Positions 1 through 9,002 of a DNA stretch of 64,000 nt are shown here, in pieces. Where the stretch lies: assembly GCF_019754935.1 (NCBI RefSeq), contig NZ_JAGSOA010000001.1, positions 62,001 to 126,000 of the forward strand, written 5' to 3'. The position numbers and the translations under genes are program-made. Each line of letters opens with the position of its first letter. The first letter of the stretch is position 1. Below the pieces are notes generated by a model. It worked only from the letters and a program-made list of their open reading frames with translations, was not told the DNA's origin and made no database searches. Source of the stretch: Corynebacterium parakroppenstedtii. GTDB lineage: Bacteria > Actinomycetota > Actinomycetes > Mycobacteriales > Mycobacteriaceae.

Positions 1-736
1 GTGCCTCCACGGCTTCATCTGCTGAGGGCACAACCCATGTGGCCGGTAGTGGTGGCCGATCAACGATGATGACTGGGATATTAAGGCTCCGCGCGGCCTC
101 AAGTTTGGGATAGGTTGATCCCCCCGAGTTTTTGGTGACGACAACATCGATTTGATTGTCAATGAGCGTCTTCTTCTCCGAGGCGAGGCTGAAAGGGCCG
201 CGGTCAAGAATAATGCGGTGTCGGGCCGGCAACGGCGCAGATGGTTGTTCGACGCTGCGGATGACGTAGAGGTTATCCGGGTCGTCGGCAAAAGGAGCGA
301 GTTGCTGTCGGCCGATCGTAAGAAATATGTGAGCAAAACGTTGAGCCTTCAGAGCTGCCTCACGCATAGTGGCAACGTGGATCCACCGATCCCCCGGCTG
401 CTCTTCCCAAGCAGGACGATGAAGCGCCAACAAGGGGACCTGCGTCGCACGAGCTGCCTCATATGCGGACGTGCTAATGCGCTCGGCGAAGGGATGCGTG
501 GCGTCGACAATAACGTCAACATTTTCGTCGAGTATCCACCGTGCCAAACCGGATGGCCCACCGAACCCGCCGATACGAACCTCCCCCGCGGGAAGTCGGG
601 GATGTTTCACTCGTCCAGCTAACGACGTCGTAATATGCCACCCTTTATTGACTAAAAGAGTAGCTAGTTCTCGAGCTTCAGCGGTTCCACCAAGTATGAG
701 AGCGCGCATAGGTGAAGAAGTGTCCTTAATAGTCAT
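1..736 (-). CDS. cobK: Precorrin-6A reductase CobK (3' end beyond the left edge)
   Basis: Reading the minus strand from ATG at 736 (or ATG at 709, MRALILGG) gives an open frame to base 1, so only the last few residues are missing. The N-terminus has the family's dinucleotide-binding start LILGGTAEARELA. Then follow DATHPFAE and, near the C-terminus, VVTKNSGG, both typical of CobK/CbiJ. The enzyme reduces the precorrin-6A macrocycle with NADPH in aerobic-type corrin synthesis. It is the last visible gene of a cobL-cobM-cobK run, 35 bases after cobM. The start at 709 matches most family members better; 736 adds nine residues. Confidence 0.9.
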   Translation of the reverse strand, partial: MTIKDTSSPMRALILGGTAEARELATLLVNKGWHITTSLAGRVKHPRLPAGEVRIGGFGGPSGLARWILDENVDVIVDATHPFAERISTSAYEAARATQVPLLALHRPAWEEQPGDRWIHVATMREAALKAQRFAHIFLTIGRQQLAPFADDPDNLYVIRSVEQPSAPLPARHRIILDRGPFSLASEKKTLIDNQIDVVVTKNSGGSTYPKLEAARSLNIPVIIVDRPPLPATWVVPSADEAVEA

Positions 737-771
737 TGAGCCGGAATCCACTCCGACGGCGGGCAGGCGGA

Positions 772-1548
772 TTAGTCGTGGCTACAGGGGATGGTACGTC
801 CGTGCGCATCACGGGGCCGGTCGTCAGAATAAAGGAAACTATCGGGGAACTCATCTGCGGCCAAACTTTGTCCCACGATAATGACTGCGGTCCGCGTGAT
901 ACCTTCCGCGGCAATATCGTCGGGTAGTTTGCTCAGCGTTGTGCGGAGAACACACTCATTCGGACGAGACGCGAACGCAACAACAGCTACAGGACAATCG
1001 GCGCCGTATGTTGGGGTGAGTTCATCACTGATGCGCTGGGCATCGTGCGCCGCAAGATGAATACACAAAGTCGCACCATGCGAGCCCAATTCCGGCAACG
1101 ACTCCCCCTCCGGCATCGATGATGCACGCCCCGAGATCCTCGTCAAGATCACCGATTGCCCAATCGTGGGAACGGTAAGCTCATGGCCTAATGACGCAGC
1201 CGCGGCAGAGAAAGCCGGAACCCCCGGAACGATTTCATAGTCAATATTTCGCTCCACGAGACGACGTGCCTGTTCGGCCAGGGCAGACCAGAGCGAGGGA
1301 TCCCCCGATTGCAACCGAGCAACGTCCTTGCCCTCACTATCGGCCTTCGCGATTGTCTCCACGATGGCATCAAGAGGCATCCGGGCAGTGTTAATAACAT
1401 CAGCACCCTCGGGGCAATGCTCCAGAACCTCGGGCGGGACGATAGATCCAGCGTAGAGGCACACCTCGCAACGTCTGATCAACGCATCTGCCCGCAGGGT
1501 GAGCAGGTCAGCCGCGCCGGGCCCGGCACCAATGAAATAGACAGTCAT
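772..1548 (-). CDS. cobM: Precorrin-4 C11-methyltransferase CobM
   Basis: SAM-dependent methyltransferase of corrin-ring synthesis that methylates precorrin-4 at C11. The start MTVYFIGAGPGAADLLTLR (GxGxG motif, residues 6-10) and the following LYAGSIVP are characteristic of CobM/CbiF. About 258 residues, normal for the family. I chose ATG at 1548 because homologues begin exactly there; the open frame extends 15 codons further upstream without family similarity. It lies 54 bases after cobL and 35 bases before cobK on the same strand, so the three are probably co-transcribed. Confidence 0.92.
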   Translation of the reverse strand: MTVYFIGAGPGAADLLTLRADALIRRCEVCLYAGSIVPPEVLEHCPEGADVINTARMPLDAIVETIAKADSEGKDVARLQSGDPSLWSALAEQARRLVERNIDYEIVPGVPAFSAAAASLGHELTVPTIGQSVILTRISGRASSMPEGESLPELGSHGATLCIHLAAHDAQRISDELTPTYGADCPVAVVAFASRPNECVLRTTLSKLPDDIAAEGITRTAVIIVGQSLAADEFPDSFLYSDDRPRDAHGRTIPCSHD

Positions 1549-1602
1549 GAATACACACCTTTTCAGCCAGTGGTATTTAAGCAGCAGAAGCACCGCTACG
1601 CG

Positions 1603-2916
1603 TTATACCACCGGTTTTGTTGTGACGAAACGAATAATCGGGAGAGCGGGCCGCCACGCATGGAACGATCCCAAGGCTGAATGATGAGAAACGTCAAAGC
1701 GCGTTAATGAGCCACCCCACTTTTCCTGAAGCTCTAGCACCATCTGCTCCGACTCCACAGTCACAGCGTTGGCGACGAACCGCCCACCAGGGCGCAACGC
1801 TTCCCAAGCACGGTCGACGACACCGGGGTGCGTCAGTCCCCCGCCGATGAACACCGCATCGGGGGACGGTAAATCGTCAAGGGCTTCGGGCGCTTTCCCG
1901 TGCATGACAGTGACCGGGTAGCCCAGTGAGTTTGTCGTAATTCGTGCAGCTCTCTCATGGACATGCTCAATCACATAGGACTCTGCACCCCGCGCGAGCC
2001 GGCACCACTCGACGCTGACCGAGCCCGATCCCCCACCGATATCCCAAAGAATCTCTCCCGGATGCGGTGCTAGGGCAGCCAAGGTCAGCGCGCGAATGTC
2101 GGATTTAGTCAATTGACCATCATTCGCGTAGGTTTCATCCGGTCTACCCGGTGCACGACTGAGCCCAACTTTCGTGGGCGTGACTGCCACAATGCACAAA
2201 TTCGACTGGGCATCGAGCGCCTCAGGCTGACGCGCCGTAGAGACCGTATGGGTCTCATGTGACGACCCCAAATCTGACAGCAGATCAACCCGTGCGTCAC
2301 CCAGCCCATGCGAGCACAGGTAGTCGCAGATATCCGACGGTGAATGACTATCGCGGCACAGGACGAGGAAAGGGATTCCGTCGTCGCATAGTAGGCCGAG
2401 TATTTCGACGGGCTTGGTCAAAAGGCTCACGACAGGTGTTGTATTAAGCCCCCACCCTAAACGCGCACATGCCAAACTTGCCGACGATGCTGCCGGGATC
2501 ACAGTGAACGCATCGGGCCCGAGAATCCGCGCCAGCGTCGTACCGATGCCGAAAAACATCGGGTCGCCACTGGCCAGGACAACAACCCGGCGATCCGCGA
2601 GGGAGTCGAACAATTCTGCGATGTGCGGAACCAGCGGTGACGGCCACGGTTTCTTCGTTGCCTGACAACTATCCGGAACGAGTTGAAGTTGCCGCCAGGA
2701 CCCGACGACGACATCAGCGCTCGTGATGGCGCGGTGGGCGCGCTCCCCTATGCCGTCCATCCCATCGGCTCCAATACCGACGACAATGATCCACCCACTG
2801 CCGTCATGCCCCAATAATGGGTTGCGCCGGTGCGGGTTGGTGCCGGATAGGTGCGAATCTGATTCGTCACTGTCGCGTGGCGGGGTATCGACCGCCCTTA
2901 GAGGTGAGCTTGTCAT
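1603..2916 (-). CDS. cobL: Precorrin-6Y C5,15-methyltransferase (decarboxylating) CobL, fused CbiE-CbiT
   Basis: Bifunctional enzyme that methylates precorrin-6Y at C5 and C15 and decarboxylates the C12 acetate. The first half is a CbiE-type tetrapyrrole methylase domain (VVGIGADGMDG, then VLASGDPMFFGIG). The second half is a CbiT Rossmann methyltransferase with the SAM loop DIGGGSGSVSVEW. About 437 residues, as expected for the fused form. The start is uncertain: ATG 2916, ATG 2955 and GTG 2982 are in frame and none has a clear Shine-Dalgarno; 2916 is the only one that does not overlap the upstream peptidase gene (stop at 2930). Confidence 0.9.
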   Translation of the reverse strand: MTSSPLRAVDTPPRDSDESDSHLSGTNPHRRNPLLGHDGSGWIIVVGIGADGMDGIGERAHRAITSADVVVGSWRQLQLVPDSCQATKKPWPSPLVPHIAELFDSLADRRVVVLASGDPMFFGIGTTLARILGPDAFTVIPAASSASLACARLGWGLNTTPVVSLLTKPVEILGLLCDDGIPFLVLCRDSHSPSDICDYLCSHGLGDARVDLLSDLGSSHETHTVSTARQPEALDAQSNLCIVAVTPTKVGLSRAPGRPDETYANDGQLTKSDIRALTLAALAPHPGEILWDIGGGSGSVSVEWCRLARGAESYVIEHVHERAARITTNSLGYPVTVMHGKAPEALDDLPSPDAVFIGGGLTHPGVVDRAWEALRPGGRFVANAVTVESEQMVLELQEKWGGSLTRFDVSHHSALGSFHAWRPALPIIRFVTTKPVV

Positions 2917-2929
2917 GACAGTGCGCTCA

Positions 2930-4165
2930 CTATTTTTCAGTCCGGACGAGGTCATGCGTTTGGTTATTGACTGACGTAGCACCGTCGTCGGTAACGATCA
3001 GAATATCCTCGATGCGGGCTCCCCACTCGCCTTCCAGGTAAATCCCTGGTTCTACCGAAAACGCCATTCCGGGTTCGAGGACCAATTCATTGCCTGTCAC
3101 GATAAACGGTTCTTCGTGGGTGGATAGGCCGATACCGTGGCCCGTCCGGTGAATGAAGTTATCGCCATATCCCGCCGCGGTAATGACATTTCGGGCAATG
3201 GCATCGATCTGTGCAGCGGATACACCGGGCTTCGCCGCTGATACGGCTTCCTTCTGCGCCTGCTGGAGGACATCGTAGATTTCTTGTTGCTTCTCGGTGG
3301 GCTCACCCACAACATATGTGCGTGTGCAGTCCGAGTGATAGCCATTAAGTGTTCCGCCGATATCGACGACGACGACGTCGCCGGCGGAGATTATGCGGTC
3401 CGAGTATTCGTGGTGCGGATTCGCGCCGTTCGGTCCTGATCCGACGATGATGAAGTCGACGGCTTGGTGCTCTTTGAGAATGAGTTGTTCGATGTCGCGA
3501 GCGACATCACGCTCAGTACGGCCGTCGCGGAGCAGGCCCGGGACTGCTGCGTGGACTCGGTCGATGGCCTGGCCCGCTGCGGTGAGCTGCTCAATCTCGT
3601 AGGCGTCTTTCCTCATCAACAGCTCTCGGAGCACAGGTCCGGCTAACACCCAGCGATAGCCGCGATCCTGCAGAGGAAGAAGATGATCAGCGGTCATCGT
3701 TGAGCCGACACCCACTGTCCCCGACGGAGTATCTCCTTCGTCATTGCTGGGGTTACTCGATGTCAGCACACGAATAACCGAGTCATGAGGATCTTGTCCA
3801 TCGACCCAATAGTCGACTGTGACCTCAGATCGGGGAACGTAGCTATCCTCGATTTCTCCGCGTTCGACAGCTGGAGCCACCAGGACGGCACGGTCATGCG
3901 TAATAACAAGAGCAGTCAGGCGCTCGTGCGAAAATAAGGGCGTCCCGATGAAATACTCCAGCTCGACGCCTGAACCGAAAACGAGGCCCTCTAGCTGGTT
4001 GTCTTTCACCAACCGACGGGCCCGCTCAAGGCGGCTAGCGAAGGCCGCGTCACGATCATGCTCACTGTTCGTGCCCGACTGCGCTGCTGGAGAACCAGAC
4101 ACGTCGTTCGATGGATTGTCGCCAGAGGAAACGTCGTTTGTCGTTTGCGAAGTCGATTGAGTCAT
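2930..4165 (-). CDS. pepQ: Xaa-Pro aminopeptidase / M24 metallopeptidase
   Basis: Cytosolic creatinase-fold peptidase predicted to cleave X-Pro bonds. Numbered from an upstream ATG at 4186, the five dinuclear-metal ligands are visible: D275 in DIGG, D286 in HSDCTRTY, H350 in TGHGIG, E379 in SVEPGIY and E393 in RIED. The N-terminal creatinase-like domain precedes them. The first 45 residues are Ser/Asn/Asp-rich and poorly conserved. ATG 4165 (MTQSTSQ) and ATG 4186 are both possible; neither has a good ribosome site. The gene follows the helicase by 15-36 bases, an arrangement I recall from corynebacteria, and leads into cobL. Confidence 0.87.
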   Translation of the reverse strand: MTQSTSQTTNDVSSGDNPSNDVSGSPAAQSGTNSEHDRDAAFASRLERARRLVKDNQLEGLVFGSGVELEYFIGTPLFSHERLTALVITHDRAVLVAPAVERGEIEDSYVPRSEVTVDYWVDGQDPHDSVIRVLTSSNPSNDEGDTPSGTVGVGSTMTADHLLPLQDRGYRWVLAGPVLRELLMRKDAYEIEQLTAAGQAIDRVHAAVPGLLRDGRTERDVARDIEQLILKEHQAVDFIIVGSGPNGANPHHEYSDRIISAGDVVVVDIGGTLNGYHSDCTRTYVVGEPTEKQQEIYDVLQQAQKEAVSAAKPGVSAAQIDAIARNVITAAGYGDNFIHRTGHGIGLSTHEEPFIVTGNELVLEPGMAFSVEPGIYLEGEWGARIEDILIVTDDGATSVNNQTHDLVRTEK

Positions 4166-4201
4166 ATCTAAGACACTACTAGGCATTTTTGGTGATCGCG
4201 T

Positions 4202-7066
4202 TTAGCTCCCCATGGCAACGACGCCTCGACGCATGGCCTCCACTGCTTGCCGAGCATGCGCGCGAATATCGTTGGAATATCCTGCTGTTTTAATTTGGTT
4301 GAGCACGTCGATCACTTGACGACACGACCGGACAAAATCACCTGGTGTTAGAGATGCTCCGTTCGCCGCGGCGGCTTGAACGCAATATGCCAAAGGCGCA
4401 CCGGCAGTCCACTGGTGCATCGCTGTGGACAGCTCGGTCTCAATCGGCCTGGTCATGGGGAGATGATGTCGCTCTTCATCGGTAACGATCTCCTCCCAGA
4501 GACGCTCAGTGTTTTCTATCGCCGTGGCTAACGGCTGCGTCGGGACCTCAACCTCTCCTGGAACCGACTTGCGGTTCTCGAAGACGCAGGTGCTCACCAC
4601 CCCTGCGAGCTCAGCGGGATCCAAGTCATCCCAAATCTTTCGTCGCAAACACTGAGCAATGAGCAAATCCGACTGATTGTGAATCCGTGCCAGACGTAGG
4701 CCTTCTTCGGTTAATGACAAGTCATGGGTGTCATCGGCATCTTTTTGGGCAGCGTCGCTGGAGGTCGCCGGGCCGGGTTCGTCGTCGATGGGCGGATCCA
4801 CGTAGTCCATCTCACGCAGCAGTGCGATCATCCTGTCGAACGTAGAGACCAGCGTATCCGCATCGAGCACTCTTCCGGACGCGCCCGAAACCGACTGTGC
4901 ATCCGATTGATCTGCTATTTTCTCCCGCGTGCGCGCTAAACGAGCAAAGGCACGAACGAGCTCTTCCCGGTTCTCCCAGTTGTGCACTGGGTGGGCGCGC
5001 AGCTCTTTCCTCAACGACTTGATTGTGGCGTTCTTTCTCACGCGGGCTTTGGGCTTGAGAGACCGAGGCCGATGGAAAGATTGACGACGGAACTCAGAGC
5101 GGACAAGTGAGCGTGCTCGTTTGGGGTGACGAGACACATCTCGAGGGAGACGCATCCGCCCCACGGTCATGGGCACATTGCCTAGCTCATCTGCATGGAG
5201 TTGACCCACTCGCCCATCTTCCGTGATCACCATTGGCCGTGGATCCTGGCCATTCGTATCTGGGGTTTCACGGTCATGGTGTCGACGGCGGCCGCGGTAG
5301 CGTCGCGACGAATCGTGGCGGTGTTTCTCCTTAGACCCCTTACCTGCCCCAGCAGCTCTGACGCACACAGCCAATGCGGGGTTGCGGCCTTCGGGAAGTG
5401 CGATCACGTCACCCACGGTGAGCGAACCGAGACAACGAGAGATTTCCTTAAAACGCTCTTTCCGGTTCTCTGCCTGGGTTTTCTTCTCCTCATGGGAGAG
5501 ATTTCTACGAATAGCGACGTATTCTGCCAGTTTATTTTCGGATCGGTGCCCGAGGAGCTCCAGAAGCTCATCATGCTGAGAATCCGCGTGACGCTGGTGA
5601 GCGCGTCGCTGATGAGCACGAGCAACCACATCCTCATTCGCCAAGAACTGGGCAAATGATCGCTCTAGCAGGCGGTGCGATTTCTCAACCCCCAGCGTAT
5701 TGAGCAGATTGACGGACATGTTGTAGCCAGGGCGGAACGTCGAAATCAGCGGATAAGTTCGTGTCGACGCCAACCCTGCGACAGCTTCTGGATCCATCGA
5801 CGGCTGCCAGAGCACCACGGCGTTTCCCAATACGTCGATACCGCGACGCCCGGCGCGGCCGGTGAGCTGGGTGTATTGCGCAGGAGTGAGATCAACATGG
5901 GCTTCGCCGTTGAATTTGACGAGTGATTCGAGGACGACGGTGCGGGCAGGCATGTTGATCCCGAGCGCTAGTGTTTCTGTGGCGAAGACGACTTTGAGTA
6001 AGCCACGCACGAATAGTTTTTCGACGATGTGTCTGAAGGCGGGCAGCATCCCGGCGTGGTGTGCTGCAATTCCCCGCGAGAGGTTGGTGCGCCATCGGCG
6101 GAACCCCATGAGGTCCAAGTCCTCGTGAGGGATGTCAGCGGTGTCGGCGTCGATAATGGAGAGGATTTCGCGTGCTTCGTCGCGCGTGGTGAGATGTACT
6201 CGCGCTGTGTAGCACTGGGCTAGCGCTCCTTCGCAGCCGGCTCGGGAGAAGATGAATATGATCGCGGGGAGCATGGATGCTGCCTGCAGCTGCCCGATTA
6301 CGGCTGGCCGGTGTGGGCGTTTACGTCGGCCGTTACTTCGCCGTTCCGCGGCCGCGCATCGTGAGACTAGTTCTGGGTTGATCGGGGCTGATAGTTCCTG
6401 CGTAGCGTCGTCATTGTCTCGCGAAAATAGCGGGATTATGGAGTTTCCTACCAGCATGTATTGGTGAAGTGGGACCGGGCGGTGCTCCCAGACGATGATG
6501 TCGGTGTCGCCGCGGGTCATCTTTATCCACTCGCCGAATTGTTCGATATTGGAGACGGTGGCGGAGAGAGCGACGATAGATACCGACTCGTCCAAGTTGA
6601 GGATGATTTCTTCCCATACTGGGCCGCGTTCTGGGTCGGCAAGGTAGTGGACCTCATCCATTACGACGTGGGAGAGGTTGTCCAAAGAGTCTGCGTCGGC
6701 GTAAATCATGTTCCGCAGGACTTCAGTGGTCATGACGATGACGTCGGCATCCCTATTGATGGAGACGTCCCCGGTCATCAGCCCCACACGGTCATCACCG
6801 TAGGTGTAGCGGAGGTCGTTGTATTTCTGGTTCGACAGGGCCTTAATAGGGGTCGTGTAAAAACAGCGTTTGCCTGTTTCTAGTGCGAGAAATACGGCAA
6901 ATTCTCCGACGATTGTTTTTCCTGAGCCCGTTGGTGCGCTGACGAGTACTCCGCGGCCCCGTTCGATGGCGTTACATCCGTCAATCTGGAATTGGTCGAA
7001 CGGGAAATCGTGCTGGTGCGCGAAACGGTGGAAAATAGGAAGGTCCTCGGCTGACGCTTCGGTCAC
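4202..7066 (-). CDS. helY: Mtr4/Ski2-like superfamily 2 helicase (HelY type)
   Basis: A 954-residue ATP-dependent RNA/DNA helicase. Motif I is SAPTGSGKT near residue 45, motif II is DEVH (VVMDEVHYLADPERG), motif III is LSATVSN and motif VI is QLTGRAGRRG. A C-terminal DSHCT-like helical region ends the protein. Actinobacterial HelY proteins of this size are a distinct branch of the Mtr4/Ski2 group. A basic Arg/His-rich stretch in the middle (KHRHDSSRRYRGRRRHH) is probably an unstructured loop. It sits downstream of tatC and upstream of the M24 peptidase, the same order as the mycobacterial tatA-tatC-helY neighbourhood. The exact substrate cannot be read from sequence. Confidence 0.9.
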   Translation of the reverse strand: MTEASAEDLPIFHRFAHQHDFPFDQFQIDGCNAIERGRGVLVSAPTGSGKTIVGEFAVFLALETGKRCFYTTPIKALSNQKYNDLRYTYGDDRVGLMTGDVSINRDADVIVMTTEVLRNMIYADADSLDNLSHVVMDEVHYLADPERGPVWEEIILNLDESVSIVALSATVSNIEQFGEWIKMTRGDTDIIVWEHRPVPLHQYMLVGNSIIPLFSRDNDDATQELSAPINPELVSRCAAAERRSNGRRKRPHRPAVIGQLQAASMLPAIIFIFSRAGCEGALAQCYTARVHLTTRDEAREILSIIDADTADIPHEDLDLMGFRRWRTNLSRGIAAHHAGMLPAFRHIVEKLFVRGLLKVVFATETLALGINMPARTVVLESLVKFNGEAHVDLTPAQYTQLTGRAGRRGIDVLGNAVVLWQPSMDPEAVAGLASTRTYPLISTFRPGYNMSVNLLNTLGVEKSHRLLERSFAQFLANEDVVARAHQRRAHQRHADSQHDELLELLGHRSENKLAEYVAIRRNLSHEEKKTQAENRKERFKEISRCLGSLTVGDVIALPEGRNPALAVCVRAAGAGKGSKEKHRHDSSRRYRGRRRHHDRETPDTNGQDPRPMVITEDGRVGQLHADELGNVPMTVGRMRLPRDVSRHPKRARSLVRSEFRRQSFHRPRSLKPKARVRKNATIKSLRKELRAHPVHNWENREELVRAFARLARTREKIADQSDAQSVSGASGRVLDADTLVSTFDRMIALLREMDYVDPPIDDEPGPATSSDAAQKDADDTHDLSLTEEGLRLARIHNQSDLLIAQCLRRKIWDDLDPAELAGVVSTCVFENRKSVPGEVEVPTQPLATAIENTERLWEEIVTDEERHHLPMTRPIETELSTAMHQWTAGAPLAYCVQAAAANGASLTPGDFVRSCRQVIDVLNQIKTAGYSNDIRAHARQAVEAMRRGVVAMGS

Positions 7067-7172
7067 ACTTCTCCTTGTCGATTGTCAGTTCTTAATTGTG
7101 GTGTCGGTCATGAGGTTTGTGGTGTTGTGCGGTCGTTGCGCGCCCACAGTTTTCGTGTGCACAATGTAGCCG

Positions 7173-8417
7173 TTAGAGGACGTCGTCGAAACTGCTGGAT
7201 TGGATTGTGTCCTGGCCGGGCTTACTGTCGTCGTCTCCAGTGGAATCGTTCCATGATCGTGGGCCCCGACGGAGCACTGCTGCTGGTGGAGCGTGGTGTG
7301 CGCCTGGAGTCGGCGAGTCAGACGGTGCCGGGTTCGGCGTCGGTGTGGGCGGCTCACTGGCCGACGGGGCGCCCGATGGGGCTGTCACGGGCGAAGGTTT
7401 CGGTATCGGCCCTGATCCTCCGGCGGGGTGGGCATCTCCCCCGCCGGCAACGCCTTTTCGCTGCCCGTCGTAAATTGACTCTGCTGCGGGGATAGATGAT
7501 GGTGCAACCTTCAGGGGGGAGGCTTCGTCGTCACTTAAACCCTCCCACTCGGACACATGCCGGGCAACGCGGCGGTCATGGATTCGCGTGAATTGCAGGG
7601 CTAACTCCATAAGAACAACCAGTGTGAGGGCGAGGACCAGCATGGAAATGGGATCCTGCCCTGGTGTGGCAATGGCAGCGAAGATGAAGATCACGACAAT
7701 CATGATTCGCCGCTTGTCCTTGAGCTGCTCATAATGCACAACCCCAGCGAGGTTAAGCATCGCAGTAAAAAGTGGTACTTCGAAACTCAAGCCAAATACG
7801 AGAATCAGTGCGATAACGAAATTGAAGTATTTCTCACCGGTCAGCGCGGAAATCTGAGTGCTATCGCCCAGATGGAGCAGAACATCTAATCCCATCGGAA
7901 GGACGAGGTAGGCAGCAACAACGCCCAAAACGAAAAGGAACCCGGCGATGGTTCCCACGGATAGTGTCCAGCGTCGCTCGTTTTTCAAAAGTCCCGGGGT
8001 GATAAACCGCCATATTTCGACAAGCCAGATGGGGCACGCCATCACAAGTCCGGCCAATCCGCCCATCTTCATACGAAGCATGAACATTTCGAAAGGACTC
8101 GTGGCGAGAAGACGGCACTCGTTATCCGCAGAAAATGTTGCGCGGGCCGACGGGGGTAACGAACAATACGGCTCTTTGAGAATCTCGCCGAGACTAGGGA
8201 GCCGTGGCACGTGGAGGGGCCCGATGGCCCAGGCCGGGATTCCGTGTTCGTACCAGATAAACCCGATGATTGTTGTGACGGCAATGGCTGCGAGAGCCCG
8301 CAATAGCCGTGTACGGAGTTCGCGCAAGTGATCGACGATGGACATGGTTCCATCTGGATTCTTCTTGGCTTTGCGAGACACGCGTCCACCCTTGCTTACC
8401 GACGTTGATTGAGTCAC
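7173..8417 (-). CDS. tatC: Sec-independent protein translocase TatC with long proline-rich tail
   Basis: Polytopic core of the twin-arginine translocase, which docks folded proteins with RR signal peptides. Recognisable elements are the cytoplasmic N-terminus MSIVDHLRELRTRLLRA, the first periplasmic loop, SPFEMFMLRMK, and FITPGLLKNERR, with about six hydrophobic segments up to residue 300. The last 110 or so residues are Pro/Ser/Ala-rich and have no counterpart in short TatC proteins. Starts GTG 8447 and GTG 8417 are both possible; 8417 has GGGAG about 11 bases upstream. It follows tatA by some 225 bases on the same strand. Confidence 0.92.
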   Translation of the reverse strand: MTQSTSVSKGGRVSRKAKKNPDGTMSIVDHLRELRTRLLRALAAIAVTTIIGFIWYEHGIPAWAIGPLHVPRLPSLGEILKEPYCSLPPSARATFSADNECRLLATSPFEMFMLRMKMGGLAGLVMACPIWLVEIWRFITPGLLKNERRWTLSVGTIAGFLFVLGVVAAYLVLPMGLDVLLHLGDSTQISALTGEKYFNFVIALILVFGLSFEVPLFTAMLNLAGVVHYEQLKDKRRIMIVVIFIFAAIATPGQDPISMLVLALTLVVLMELALQFTRIHDRRVARHVSEWEGLSDDEASPLKVAPSSIPAAESIYDGQRKGVAGGGDAHPAGGSGPIPKPSPVTAPSGAPSASEPPTPTPNPAPSDSPTPGAHHAPPAAVLRRGPRSWNDSTGDDDSKPGQDTIQSSSFDDVL

Positions 8418-8642
8418 GAGCGGCTGTTCTCCCGTGCTTCTTAACACAAGTGTTCGCGCCGAGATGCATCGATTGCGTCGTCATGAGCACGACGGTCACT
8501 ATCTTTGTGTGGCGGATACACTCGGCGGCGGTCACTGTGAGGAGAACACGGTTCTCTCATGCCCCAGCTAGTGGGAACGGCTGTAGAAAACAGCTACAGA
8601 GAACAAAACGTGACAGTGTTATGACAATACTGTTGTGTGCCT

Positions 8643-8918
8643 TTAGGCGGGATGCTTCTTTTCGTCCTTGGACTCCACCGTCACCGTTGGCTGAGGTGTG
8701 TCGGTTGACGATGCTGAGGTGATCTCATCAGTCTTGGTTGCTGCAGTGGAGGTCTTTTCCGTCTCTGCTCCGTCGTTCTTCATTTCTGAAACTTCAGATT
8801 TGAAGATGCGCATGGAACGACCAACTGAACGCGCAGCGTCAGGAAGTTTCTTCCATCCAAAGAGGACGAGTATGACGACTGCGATGAGAACGAGTTCTGG
8901 AAACCCTAGGTTAGCCAT
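8643..8918 (-). CDS. tatA: Sec-independent protein translocase TatA
   Basis: Small pore-forming subunit of the twin-arginine translocase. It has one N-terminal transmembrane helix ([19 protein letters not shown]), the hinge, and an amphipathic helix ([19 protein letters not shown]), followed by a hydrophilic Lys/Thr/Glu tail. 91 residues, normal for the family. ATG 8918 is chosen because AAGGTG lies just upstream and homologues start at MANLGFPE. It is first of the tatA-tatC pair. Confidence 0.95.
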   Translation of the reverse strand: MANLGFPELVLIAVVILVLFGWKKLPDAARSVGRSMRIFKSEVSEMKNDGAETEKTSTAATKTDEITSASSTDTPQPTVTVESKDEKKHPA

Positions 8919-9002
8919 GGTGTACACCTTACGACGTGTCGGTGAGTAACGCAGAAGCCACCCCCGCAGCTTTGTCGATGCGCGGGCGCGACTAGACGGT
9001 GC

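Noticed and set aside
152..622. 156-codon plus-strand open frame at the left edge
   Set aside because: It is antisense to cobK, whose reading frame is continuous and has family motifs.
8585..8615. CTGTAG-N7-CTACAG dyad between tatA and tatC
   Set aside because: Short stem without a T run; chance occurrence is likely and tatA-tatC would be cut apart by a terminator here.
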